A stretch of 64,000 bases of DNA from Valencia hispanica. Taxonomy: Eukaryota > Chordata > Actinopteri > Cyprinodontiformes > Valenciidae. The stretch is taken from positions 31,221,298 through 31,285,297 of the forward strand of contig OY747705.1 of assembly GCA_963556495.2 (NCBI GenBank). The letters run 5' to 3'. Made by a program: the position numbers and the translations under genes. Under the pieces are notes generated by a model. That model searched no databases. It saw only the letters and a list, made by a program, of their open reading frames with translations, and had not been told where the DNA came from. This document shows positions 35,151-45,579 of the stretch, in pieces (the first letter of the stretch is position 1; each line of letters begins with the position of its first letter).

Positions 35151-37096
<1,946 letters not shown>

Positions 37097-37098
37097 TA

Positions 37099-39402
37099 CA
37101 GTTTTTCTCAACTGCTAAAACACTAAACCCTATTGTCTGAACCAAATGCTCAGTTGCCTGAACACACTGATTGAATCAATCACTCCTTTGGCAAAACCAT
37201 AAGCACGTTTCACCAGTTTAGACACAACTTGTCAACACATTTTCATTGTGATGCACCTGTGCTGCAGAATGGTGAGCACAAGTGACAAAAGTCAAACACA
37301 ATGAAAGCACAGGTGTCACCAGTTGAACACAACAACTCAAAATTGATCACACTTGTGGCTAATGATGTGAGGGAACATATAAGCCAGTTCAGAGAGCACT
37401 GGTTTGTGAGGTCTTACAATGGATAGAAATCTGAGAGGAAGAGTCCGTGTGAGAGGTGGTCGAGTTGGTCAAGGTGGTCAGCAAAGACAAAACACAGTAA
37501 TATCAGATGAAATCAGAGCTACTGTGATTGACCATGTTCTTGTCCATGGTATGAGCATGAGGGAGGCTGGACAAAGGGTACAACCAAACCTCAGTAGATT
37601 CACTGTGTCCACCATAATCCGAAGATTTAGAGAAGAGAACAGGTAATTACCTTTTTTTTTAAATTATAGTCTAGTATGTAAATGCTGACAGCAATTACCG
37701 TAAGACATACTATATACTGTATCACAGTATACTGTAAGTAAATACATGTTCCAGTACACCACTGTACCAATGTACTGTAGTATTGTAATGGAGGGTTGGT
37801 ATTACTGTTTGTAGGCCTAGTATTCCATGTATATTTTTTGTAACTCCATGTTCTCTTTTTGTAGAATTGAAAGACTGCCACATGGGGGTGGCAGGACAGG
37901 TATGTTCTCCCCACACCAAGAGACCCTAATTGTTGATATGGTCCGTGAGAACAATGCCATTAAACTGCGTGAAATTCAGCAGAAGATCATTGAGGACCAT
38001 GTAAATTTTGAGGGTATGAACACTATCAGCCTCTCTCCTGTTGATCGTGTCCTCAAGCGCAACAGACTGCGCATGAAACAGCTATACAGAGTGCCTTTTG
38101 ACCGCAACTCAGCCAGAGTAAAAGAGCAAAGATTCCAGTATGTACAGGTTGGCATACATCCAAACACATTCAATGTTGATTACTGTAGTGATTTACTGTA
38201 GTGGCCTAAATCACTTTCCGTATCACTTACAGAACTATATCTATTTCTACAGAGGGTTTTTGAACTGGATGCAATGGAAAGACCCCATGAATACATCTAT
38301 ATGGATGAAGCTGGGTTTAATCTCACCAAAAGGAGAAGGAGAGGCCGTAATGTGATTGGCCATCGGGCCATTGTTGGTGTTCCTGGGCAGCGTGGTGGCA
38401 ATGTCACATTATGTGCAGCCATCAGCAATCATGGGGTTTTCCACCATCATGCCAACCTGGGGCCCTACAACACTCACCAGCTCCTCATTTTCCTCAATAA
38501 CATGCGAGATGCTCTGGTGGGGTAGCAGGATGAGCATCCCATCTATGTTGTTGTTTGGGATAATGTGAGTTTTCACAGAGCCCTCCAGGTTAGAGAGTGG
38601 TTCAATATGAACCAACATTTTATCAATCTTTGCCTTCCACCGTACTCCCCTTTCCTAAACCCCATTGAGGAATTCTTCTCCTCATGGCGGTGGAAGGTAT
38701 ATGAACGCCAACCTTTCACCAGGGTAAATCTCTTGCAAGCCATGGGACTTGCCTGTGGTGACATAGGTGTGGAGGCATGCCAAGCCTGGATACGGCATGC
38801 CAGGGTTTTTTTTCCCCGTTGCCTGGCCAGACAAAATGTGGCCTGTGATGTGGATGAAGTCCTGTGGCCTGACCCAGTACGGAGACATGATGCTGTGGCT
38901 GAATAATTCACTTATTTGTATTTTTTGTACTTTATTTACAGTATACATAGGCTTTACTGTGCACAAGTGGCAAGCACATATGATTTCTGTTTGTTTTTAA
39001 AAGTGATACAGTACATGTAAATGCACTAGATTTCTGTTTTGTCTTTTTGTACAAGTGCTAAACGCACTTTTCTTTTTTTTTTTTGCAACTTGCATTTAGC
39101 CTACAGGGAACAAAAACATTTATTTCTCCAGCTTCATGTCCTGAGTATTGTGTTTTCTATTTTTATACGTAGTGTTTAGTGACTGTTCAGTAGTGTTTTT
39201 AATTTTGATTGACTCGGGGAATGATTTGACAACATAGTTCAGTTTTGAGCACAGATGGAACTGTTTTGAGGTGAAAGTTTGGTTTTGCAAGAAGAGTCTG
39301 AGGTTTTGTGAATGTAGCTTGAAAATTGGGTTTTGTGTTCACAGTTTAGAGAAAAGGTGAGCTGCTTTCAAGAAATGTGTTTTAGCAATCGAGGAAAAAC
39401 TG
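37099..39402 (+). mobile_element. IS630/Tc1-type DNA transposon, 2304 bp, TSD TA
   Basis: The ends are inverted (CAGTTTTTCTCAACTGCTAA against CAGTTTTTCCTCGATTGCTA from the right) and flanked by TA on both sides (37097-37098 and 39403-39404). Removing the element restores contiguous L2 sequence. It encodes one transposase gene, apparently with two introns. The TIR similarity is about 27 bp. It looks fairly young, because only one in-frame stop was found in the coding exons. Confidence 0.85.
37419..38906 (+). CDS. IS630/Tc1-superfamily transposase (DDE_3), three exons, one internal stop
   Basis: Proposed exons are 37419-37642, 37865-38147 and 38253-38906. The introns have GT/AG ends (AACAG/GTAATT...TTTTTGTAG and TACAG/GTTGGC...TTCTACAG) and the phases join without frame change, for 386 codons in all. 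Exon 1 has an RG-rich start and a helix-turn-helix (MSMREAGQRVQPNLSRFTVS). Exon 3 has the DDE_3 core: MDEAGFN (first Asp), VVVWDNVSFH (second Asp) and PPYSPFLNPIEE (Glu), with 35 residues between second Asp and Glu. A TAG at 38523-38525 interrupts exon 3 between the first and second Asp. It cuts and pastes DNA at TA sites if active. Confidence 0.8.
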
Positions 39403-39452
39403 TAAATTCTGACAAGACAGAAGTTTCCATCTTTGCACCAGAAGCTCTAAAA

Positions 39453-40132
39453 TAGTGCTGCAACAACGAATCGATAAAATGGATAAAATTCTATGATAAA
39501 ATGCGTTGGCAATGAATTTCATCATCGATTCATTGTGTGATTACGACGCCATATGTGGTCGCCAGTTGCGCAACTTTTTTTTATTTTTTAGCAACCTTTA
39601 TTTAACAGTCAATGCGCACAAATTGCCAGATAGGCTGCAGTGGAGCAGCGCATTGCAGACACACATGGAACATGGCAGAAGCAGTTAGACGTAAGAAGAT
39701 AAAAACTTCAAAAATTTGGGAGCACTTTACCTTAAACGAAGCAAAGACGTTTGTTACCTGCAACATTTGCAAGTCAGACCTTGCCTGGCACAGAAGTACA
39801 ATGGTGGTGATGATGCAGCATCTCCAATGGAAGCATGTCAAAGTCATCAGCGAGGAAGAGGAGAGCTCAGTGTCCAGGTAAGTTGCGAAAAACTATGTTA
39901 ATTTTTAATTAAAGTCTCCTGTTTGGGAAGATTTCGGCTTCTTGATGAAGTATGAAAATGGGGAAAAAATAAGATAAGACAGACGACACCAGTGTGCCGG
40001 TGTTACGTCGATATGATTCCCCCATCCAGAGCTGTTCCGGCTCCAGCCGCACTCGCTTAAAATGAACTGTGAACCCTGTTAATTGGAGGGGAAACACTGT
40101 CGGTCCCCTGAGGATCTGTTTCCCTTGGGCTA

Positions 40133-40134
<2 letters not shown>
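39453..40134 (+). mobile_element. hAT transposon, left end with BED zinc-finger exon
   Basis: The segment starts with TAGTGCTGCAACAACGAATC, a typical teleost hAT terminus, directly after L2 sequence. The first coding exon lies at 39672-39877. Sequence after 39878 looks intronic. The rest of the element is not recognisable before the microsatellite and the ERV insertion, nor to the right of the ERV. Confidence 0.7.
39672..39877 (+). CDS. hAT transposase exon 1, BED-type zinc finger
   Basis: About 68 residues from ATG to a splice donor (TCCAG/GTAAGT). It contains SKIWEHFTL, then CNIC and HLQWKH, giving the C-x2-C...H-x4-H ligands of a BED zinc finger, the DNA-binding domain of hAT transposases. 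The acidic end (ISEEEESS) precedes the donor. Downstream exons are missing in this window. Confidence 0.75.
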
Positions 40135-40187
<53 letters not shown>

Positions 40188-40243
40188 GTATATATATATA
40201 TGTGTATATATATATATATATATACATACATATGTATATATAT
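40135..40243. repeat. (TA)n-rich microsatellite at the ERV insertion site
   Basis: An imperfect TA/TATG repeat immediately left of the provirus. Similar TATG-rich sequence continues on the right side at 52721-52750, as expected if the provirus inserted into it. Confidence 0.9.
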
Positions 40244-40319
40244 TGTCGGCTTTTTCTCACAATGTGCTCTGCAACTCACTTCCTGCTCAGAGAGGCGGGG
40301 GCGCCGAACTCCAAAACCC
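40244..40319 (-). repeat. ERV1 third, partial LTR (terminal 76 bp)
   Basis: It is identical to 40904-40979, i.e. the U5 end of the LTR in transcription order. It ends precisely at the retroviral CA terminus next to host DNA. It joins the leader segment at 40319/40320 with one shared base. Confidence 0.85.
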
Positions 40320-40903
40320 ATTCATCCGAGAGAAAGAAAGAACAACAATTTTCACAGTCTCATCAAACACTAACCTCTACCGGAGCCACCTAAAGCCGGA
40401 CCTTTAAACACAATCCAATTCACGTGGCTCAATCGTGCGTTTGGAAGATACGCCGGCCTCTCCAAGGGAATCCGTCTCGACACAGAGAGCACACAGGCTC
40501 TAACTGGTGTCTACCTGTCCGTTTGTCAGCCCGGGAGATTCCGATAGCGTCCCATCGGAAGTGAGCAGCCAACTCTCAAGCCCCCTGGTCCGTACTTTGG
40601 TCGACCCTCAACCGAAAAAACAACACGTCAACATTAAATGGAGAACGTTTAAATCGATCAATACCTATTAATTTGGTGTTAGCGCTTTTTCAGATTGATA
40701 CAAAACCACCCGGGTGTTGATTAGCAAGGATCAATCCAGTCGCTCTCCGATTCTCTGTTGAACTCAAAGAAAAAACACAAAATCACTACAATTGCCACAA
40801 ACACCTGTATCAATCAGTTATGCCACACTCATTACTCACACTCAATCTCTCCCAGCCCTGAGAAACTCAAAACCAAATCAAATGCCCGCATCCTCCACCA
40901 TAT
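40320..40903 (-). repeat. ERV1 duplicated PBS and leader segment
   Basis: It is the same length as 51567-52151 and identical apart from a single A/G difference noticed (GTGAGCAGCC here, GTGAGCGGCC there). It includes the primer-binding site next to the 3' LTR. It carries no gag sequence. Confidence 0.85.
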
Positions 40904-41471
40904 TGTCGGCTTTTTCTCACAATGTGCTCTGCAACTCACTTCCTGCTCAGAGAGGCGGGGGCGCCGAACTCCAAAACCCCAGCGGAATCTGTTTCAAAAT
41001 AAGACCCAGAGCTGAGAGACAAAGAGTTACAAAAAAAACACACACAATCATATATCTGGTTTGGAAAACACGCACCTGCAGATGGGAGCCAGACAAGATC
41101 TGACTGACTCCCTGTTCTACAAGGTTGTACCATTTTTATTTGAAAAAGAACAAAGAACATATCACATGACTCCTCTCTCCTCCTTCTACATCTTGACAGG
41201 CCATTTATTTTCTCCAGGTCTCTTGACCTTACTATGAACTGGGTTATAACATGACTTAGAGTTATAGCTGATCCTCCCTGCTTTCAATTCATATCTTTAC
41301 TCAAGAGTTTGTTTACTTAAAACCTTCAACCCTATAAAATACTGGTAACAGAGTCATGTTTTACTACCCTGAATAATATAAACAGGCCTATTACTTCTAA
41401 AGCTTAAAAAAGATATAATTAACACATATGTACTGCATAATAAAAATAGCCTCAAAAAGTAGAATACAACA
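40904..41471 (-). repeat. ERV1 3' LTR, 568 bp
   Basis: In transcription order it begins TGTTGTATTCTAC and ends AAAAAGCCGACA. It matches 52152-52720 base for base except for one A fewer in an A-run near 41455. A polyadenylation signal AATAAA is present on the minus strand near 41135-41140. A purine-rich tract (GACAGAGGGA) sits just upstream, at 41476-41485. Confidence 0.92.
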
Positions 41472-41493
41472 AATCCCTCTGTCAATCTATTTT

Positions 41494-42684
41494 TCAAATA
41501 GATTGACCACTCCTCTGTACTTCCCCATCAGGCTCCATGTGAGGTATTAACAGATATTGACCTTGCACATTATCACCAACAGCTTTTTCAATACACTTTG
41601 TGAGCAAAGAACGTATACAAGGAATACAACAACATCCACATAACACCATAGTTGACACAAATACTGCTAAAGAAACCATTATAGACATTGCCAGAGTCTT
41701 CCATTTACCAAACATATTATTTAACAAATTGTCCCACATTGAGGTATCTACACCTGATTGTTCTTTCAGCCTATTTGAAAGTATTCTGAGACCTTCTACT
41801 GCCCTAGTTAATTTACCGTCTGCATTAGTATTATTAGGGATAAAAACACAACATTGAGTACCAAAAAGAGAACAGACGCCACCGGTCTGAGCTAGAATCA
41901 TGTCGACTGCTATTCTATTTTGAAAAGCCATTAAGGAGGTGGCTTTAAGTTGCTCATGAACAGCCTCAAACCCATCTCTAGTATTATTAGCTAATTTCTG
42001 TACATTATAATGTATATAGTTTATTCTATCCACGTTCTTGTTCAGGGTACACCACCAACAAATACTTGATTCCCATCCTGCTGAGATTTGATTAACCAAT
42101 TTATATTCGTCTGGAACACCTCTAGGAACTCCAATGGCATCAATATAAGTTGAATCATCTTCGTGGCTTAAGTCCCTCTTTCTAACATGATTATTCAAAG
42201 TGAGAAGAGTCTGGTCTCCTGTGGGATCATAAGTAAATATTGCTACTGGCATAATTAATGTAACAGGTGCACACAATCCTGTCCAATTACTAGGTAATAT
42301 GGAGCAGAGAGTTTTTCCTCCACACCACCACCAGATGTCAGCACGAGCCTGAAAAGATTTAAGGAAAGTTTGAATTGAATTACAATATGTAATGTTGACT
42401 GAACCCACTAGTTTATTTCCAGGCTTACCATTTTTGAAACAAGTGAAATTATTTGGAGCTACTTTACTATCAAAGAAGGGTGGGGTAGCTCTGTTATCAG
42501 CTATAGGGAATAAATTTTCCCAGTTACTACAATCTTTGACTGCTTTTTCACCAGATAGCAGGGAAACCAGACAAGTTGTGTTGAGCTCAAAAGGTGCAGG
42601 GACCACCTTGAGAACAGGTCGGGCTCCCATGCACACAACACAGTCCTGTCTCGCTTCCTTTCCGGCCTGTTCTACCATAAGCAA
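41494..42684 (-). CDS. env: ERV1 env, C-terminal part (rest of SU and all of TM)
   Basis: 396 residues. A CxxC motif (residues 15-18) marks the surface subunit. A basic RKR at 168-170 is the probable furin cleavage region. A CX6CC motif (residues 271-279) follows a heptad-rich segment and an immunosuppressive-domain-like region. A transmembrane stretch lies around 329-352, followed by a Cys-rich short tail. This is the gamma-type TM layout, with a covalently linked SU and TM. The frame ends 22 bp before the 3' LTR. It is one frame away from the N-terminal part upstream, so it is not expressed as a complete Env in this copy. Confidence 0.85.
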   Translation of the reverse strand: MLMVEQAGKEARQDCVVCMGARPVLKVVPAPFELNTTCLVSLLSGEKAVKDCSNWENLFPIADNRATPPFFDSKVAPNNFTCFKNGKPGNKLVGSVNITYCNSIQTFLKSFQARADIWWWCGGKTLCSILPSNWTGLCAPVTLIMPVAIFTYDPTGDQTLLTLNNHVRKRDLSHEDDSTYIDAIGVPRGVPDEYKLVNQISAGWESSICWWCTLNKNVDRINYIHYNVQKLANNTRDGFEAVHEQLKATSLMAFQNRIAVDMILAQTGGVCSLFGTQCCVFIPNNTNADGKLTRAVEGLRILSNRLKEQSGVDTSMWDNLLNNMFGKWKTLAMSIMVSLAVFVSTMVLCGCCCIPCIRSLLTKCIEKAVGDNVQGQYLLIPHMEPDGEVQRSGQSI

Positions 42685-42691
42685 CCAATTA

Positions 42692-43423
42692 TTAGTGGAG
42701 CCCCCCCACTCCTGTCATCATTTCAAAGTAATCGTCCACCGATGGTTCTTCTTTAATTATACTACCTCTTGCTGCTGAGGCCTGATTTTGACTTACTGAG
42801 GTGGAAACATTAAGAGAGTCTTGACATATTGTAATAGGAAATTGAACATCTTTTCCCCCTTTATAAACCCAAATTATAAAGAGAGTACAACTTTCCCCCT
42901 TCTGGAGATATTTTAAGGGGAGGAGATCACTCTTAGTTAAATTAACCGTAAGAAGTAATTTATCTGCAGTCTTATCCAATTTAACCAAGGGACGCATGTG
43001 TTTTGCAAAAGAGGTAGTGGTATACCTTCTCCAGTCATATCCTAAAGGATCAGCAATTAAAGTGGACCAACTAGTATCTTTTTGATCATTCGTTATGTAC
43101 CACAAGGGGTAGGTTTTATATTTACTTGCTTGTTGTCCCTTATAAACCAATGTATTTAAAGGAATAGTAATCACTGCAGATCGTCCCTTTGGTATACAAA
43201 ATTGAGAAAATCCATGATGTGCCTTGGAAGTGCCGCACCGTGAAGAGGGAGATGGTTTAGCCATTAAGTTTCTTCTCTGTCTAATTGAGTGAACTCCAAC
43301 CTGCGTTTGATTTGAAGAACTATTATAGGGCCATTCATCACAACAGTAAAAGATAATATTGACCAATAACACCATGCAAAAACCTGTGGCGTACAGCACC
43401 TTCTTATTTCCCCAAAGATGCAT
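42692..43423 (-). CDS. env: ERV1 env, N-terminal part of the surface subunit
   Basis: 243 residues from ATG. A hydrophobic segment at about residues 9-26 is a likely signal peptide, followed by a CDEWPY block and several N-glycosylation sites. The frame closes within a few codons of a run of seven G (sense strand, 42701-42707), where the reading frame changes relative to the TM part. Such a run is a common site of mutation and of sequencing error. Expression would normally be from a spliced RNA. Confidence 0.8.
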   Translation of the reverse strand: MHLWGNKKVLYATGFCMVLLVNIIFYCCDEWPYNSSSNQTQVGVHSIRQRRNLMAKPSPSSRCGTSKAHHGFSQFCIPKGRSAVITIPLNTLVYKGQQASKYKTYPLWYITNDQKDTSWSTLIADPLGYDWRRYTTTSFAKHMRPLVKLDKTADKLLLTVNLTKSDLLPLKYLQKGESCTLFIIWVYKGGKDVQFPITICQDSLNVSTSVSQNQASAARGSIIKEEPSVDDYFEMMTGVGGLH

Positions 43424-44325
43424 ATTTCTGTCTGTGGTGTGATCCTATGTTTATTTTATCCAAAAAAGAAGGATGGCTGTTTGTTTTTTTGTTTTTTTAT
43501 CCTAATTCTCAATATTCTTTTAGTAAAAGCAAACTCTAGCAATTGTCACCAACCCCAAAAACATCCTACAAAAACCACATCATAATGAAAAAAGAATAAG
43601 TAAAACAAGAATTAGTAGTCAGTGAACCTGATTATACTTTAAACACTCCTTAAAATATTTTATCTTATTACTAAAAAAGTTTTATAAAACCGTAAATACT
43701 AAATATTAAGAAAAAATCCTAAAAATCGACTACTTAAAATTCTTTGACACCCTCTTAGGCAGTGTCTAGCAATCTGCACCTGTAAATAAAAATCGGTTAG
43801 ACAACCTGTAAAATACAAGAAAAATGATTAGTAAGTGTTCAGTCTTTATTATTTTGTTCTCTAGTCTTCGCTCTTGTTTATTTCTCTGGCAGCAGGTGGC
43901 TACCAGAGTGATGAAATGATTCAGTACAGTGGAGTCTTTATTTTCCCAAAGTTACTGTCTTTTCTGCAGATCGCCCTCACTGAAATGACAGTTACTTCAT
44001 TAACTGAACATTTCCCCCAGTAAACACAAATGCACAGCCAGGCCCCGCCTCCAATAGCTTCCCCCACCGATTGTGAGGTGGTCAAAACCTGCTGTGAAAT
44101 GTGTTTGATTTCTTGCGATCTTTTCTCTTCGGTATAATCCCTCTTCGAGAAAAGCAAGTCCAAATTGCTTATCTCGCCCAATTTTGTTGCACATATAGAT
44201 TACACTGGATGATCACAGCAACTTCAACCAATCTTCTGGGTGGGTCAGGCCCCGCCTCCTGGCTTCGGCAGTCGACACCGCCTAGTCAGAACCGACACCA
44301 CCCGCTGCAAAGAGATTCTCCCAGG
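43424..44325 (-). other. ERV1 region between integrase and env
   Basis: About 900 bp without a convincing gene. A short frame (44181-43921) has no recognisable domain. The env splice acceptor would be expected here, but I cannot place it. A comparable gap of about 675 bp exists in ERV2 (63090-63764). Confidence 0.5.
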
Positions 44326-45579
44326 TCAGCAGAGAGCTGCTGCAGCGTGAGGGACAGGAGAGGGGTCGGGGGCCGGAGCACACTGAGACCAATGAAACCA
44401 CGTAGAACCCTTTCCCCGCAGCTGGACAGCATGGGTTGTACGAGCAGCAACCTGGAACGGGCCAGACCACCTTGGCTCCTGCCACTTTCTTTTATACACC
44501 CTTAGCCAAACACGCCCAGCCTCGGAAGGAGACACCGCAGGTCCCTGCACGTCACGGGGAGCCGGAAGGAAGGAGGAGACAAGGCCCTTCAGCTGCTGAT
44601 GGTCACTGCGAGGGTCCGGGTCAGGGTGCGGTGAAACCTGTGGTTCTCTGCCCGCCCAGGGACCAGGAAAAATTCGGCCGGTTAACATCTCATAAGGAGT
44701 GAGACCTTTTGTTCTACAGACAGATGATCTCATGGTCATCAAAGCAATGGGGAGTGCATTTAACCAATTAAGTCCCGTCTGAGCTGAAATCTTCGCCAGC
44801 TTTAACTTTAAAGTTGAATTAGACCGCTCGATGACGCCCTGAGATTGCGGATGGTAAACAGTGCCGAACTTGTGGGTTATTCCCATCTGTTCCTCAACCT
44901 GTCGGAGATGTTTATTTTTAAAATGTGTGCCATTGTCAGACCTGATCCTAGTCGGAAAGCCATGGCACGGAATCCAGTGGTTAATCAAAGATTTCACCAC
45001 TGTCTGAGCATCCTCCCGTCTTGCAGGAAAAGCTGAAACCCACGAGGTTAGTGGATCAATCATCACTAACAGGTAACGGGAACCTCTAACAGGGGTCACC
45101 ATATCTGTATAGTCGATAACGACCTCCTCGCCAGGCCTGCACAAGTCCTGGAAAGCGCCCATTTCTGGCTTGATAGTAGGCTTAGGATTAAATTGACCAC
45201 ACACCACACATTCACTCAAAAAACGCTTAATTAAATGTGGCAGGAAGGGATGCCACCAAAAACGAAGGTTACGTTTCATCTGAGTGTATGACACATGTGC
45301 CGCACCATGAGCCTCCTGAAAAAGAGTGGGTTTTAACGCGGCAGGTAAAACTAAACGGCCATCAGGCCCACGCCAAAAACCATCAGAAAAAATCGCACCT
45401 CTATCCTTCCACACAGCTATCTCCTGCGACGCAGCAGCCTGCTGTGCCAACTTCACTTCCTCAGCAAAACTGTCTGACATTTCCTGTGCTGACGTGACAA
45501 TCAGCTGCGTGTGGACATGTGACAGGTAGCCTGCTGCTCCCTTTGCCGCCAAGATTGCAGCCCTATTTCCCCTTTGCAT
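44326..45579 (-). CDS. pol: ERV1 pol, integrase part
   Basis: 417 residues. The N-terminal HHCC zinc-binding domain (HGAAH...CVVC), the catalytic core with VVIDYTD (first Asp), RSDNGTHF (second Asp) and SQGVIERSNS (Glu), and a C-terminal GPY/F domain (RWSGPFQV) are all present. It appears intact over the integrase itself. It is in a different frame from the PR-RT frame because of a deletion in RNase H, and overlaps it by 79 bp. Confidence 0.9.
   Translation of the reverse strand: MQRGNRAAILAAKGAAGYLSHVHTQLIVTSAQEMSDSFAEEVKLAQQAAASQEIAVWKDRGAIFSDGFWRGPDGRLVLPAALKPTLFQEAHGAAHVSYTQMKRNLRFWWHPFLPHLIKRFLSECVVCGQFNPKPTIKPEMGAFQDLCRPGEEVVIDYTDMVTPVRGSRYLLVMIDPLTSWVSAFPARREDAQTVVKSLINHWIPCHGFPTRIRSDNGTHFKNKHLRQVEEQMGITHKFGTVYHPQSQGVIERSNSTLKLKLAKISAQTGLNWLNALPIALMTMRSSVCRTKGLTPYEMLTGRIFPGPWAGREPQVSPHPDPDPRSDHQQLKGLVSSFLPAPRDVQGPAVSPSEAGRVWLRVYKRKWQEPRWSGPFQVAARTTHAVQLRGKGSTWFHWSQCAPAPDPSPVPHAAAALC

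Noticed and set aside
40936..41160. 74-residue frame in the ERV1 LTR (also at 52184-52408) and 85- and 103-residue frames on the other strand
   Set aside because: They occur only because the LTR and leader are duplicated. There is no domain, and they lie in regulatory sequence.
41494..43423. Domesticated env (syncytin-like gene)
   Set aside because: The provirus is young, with near-identical LTRs, and env is split. There is no sign of host capture or selection.
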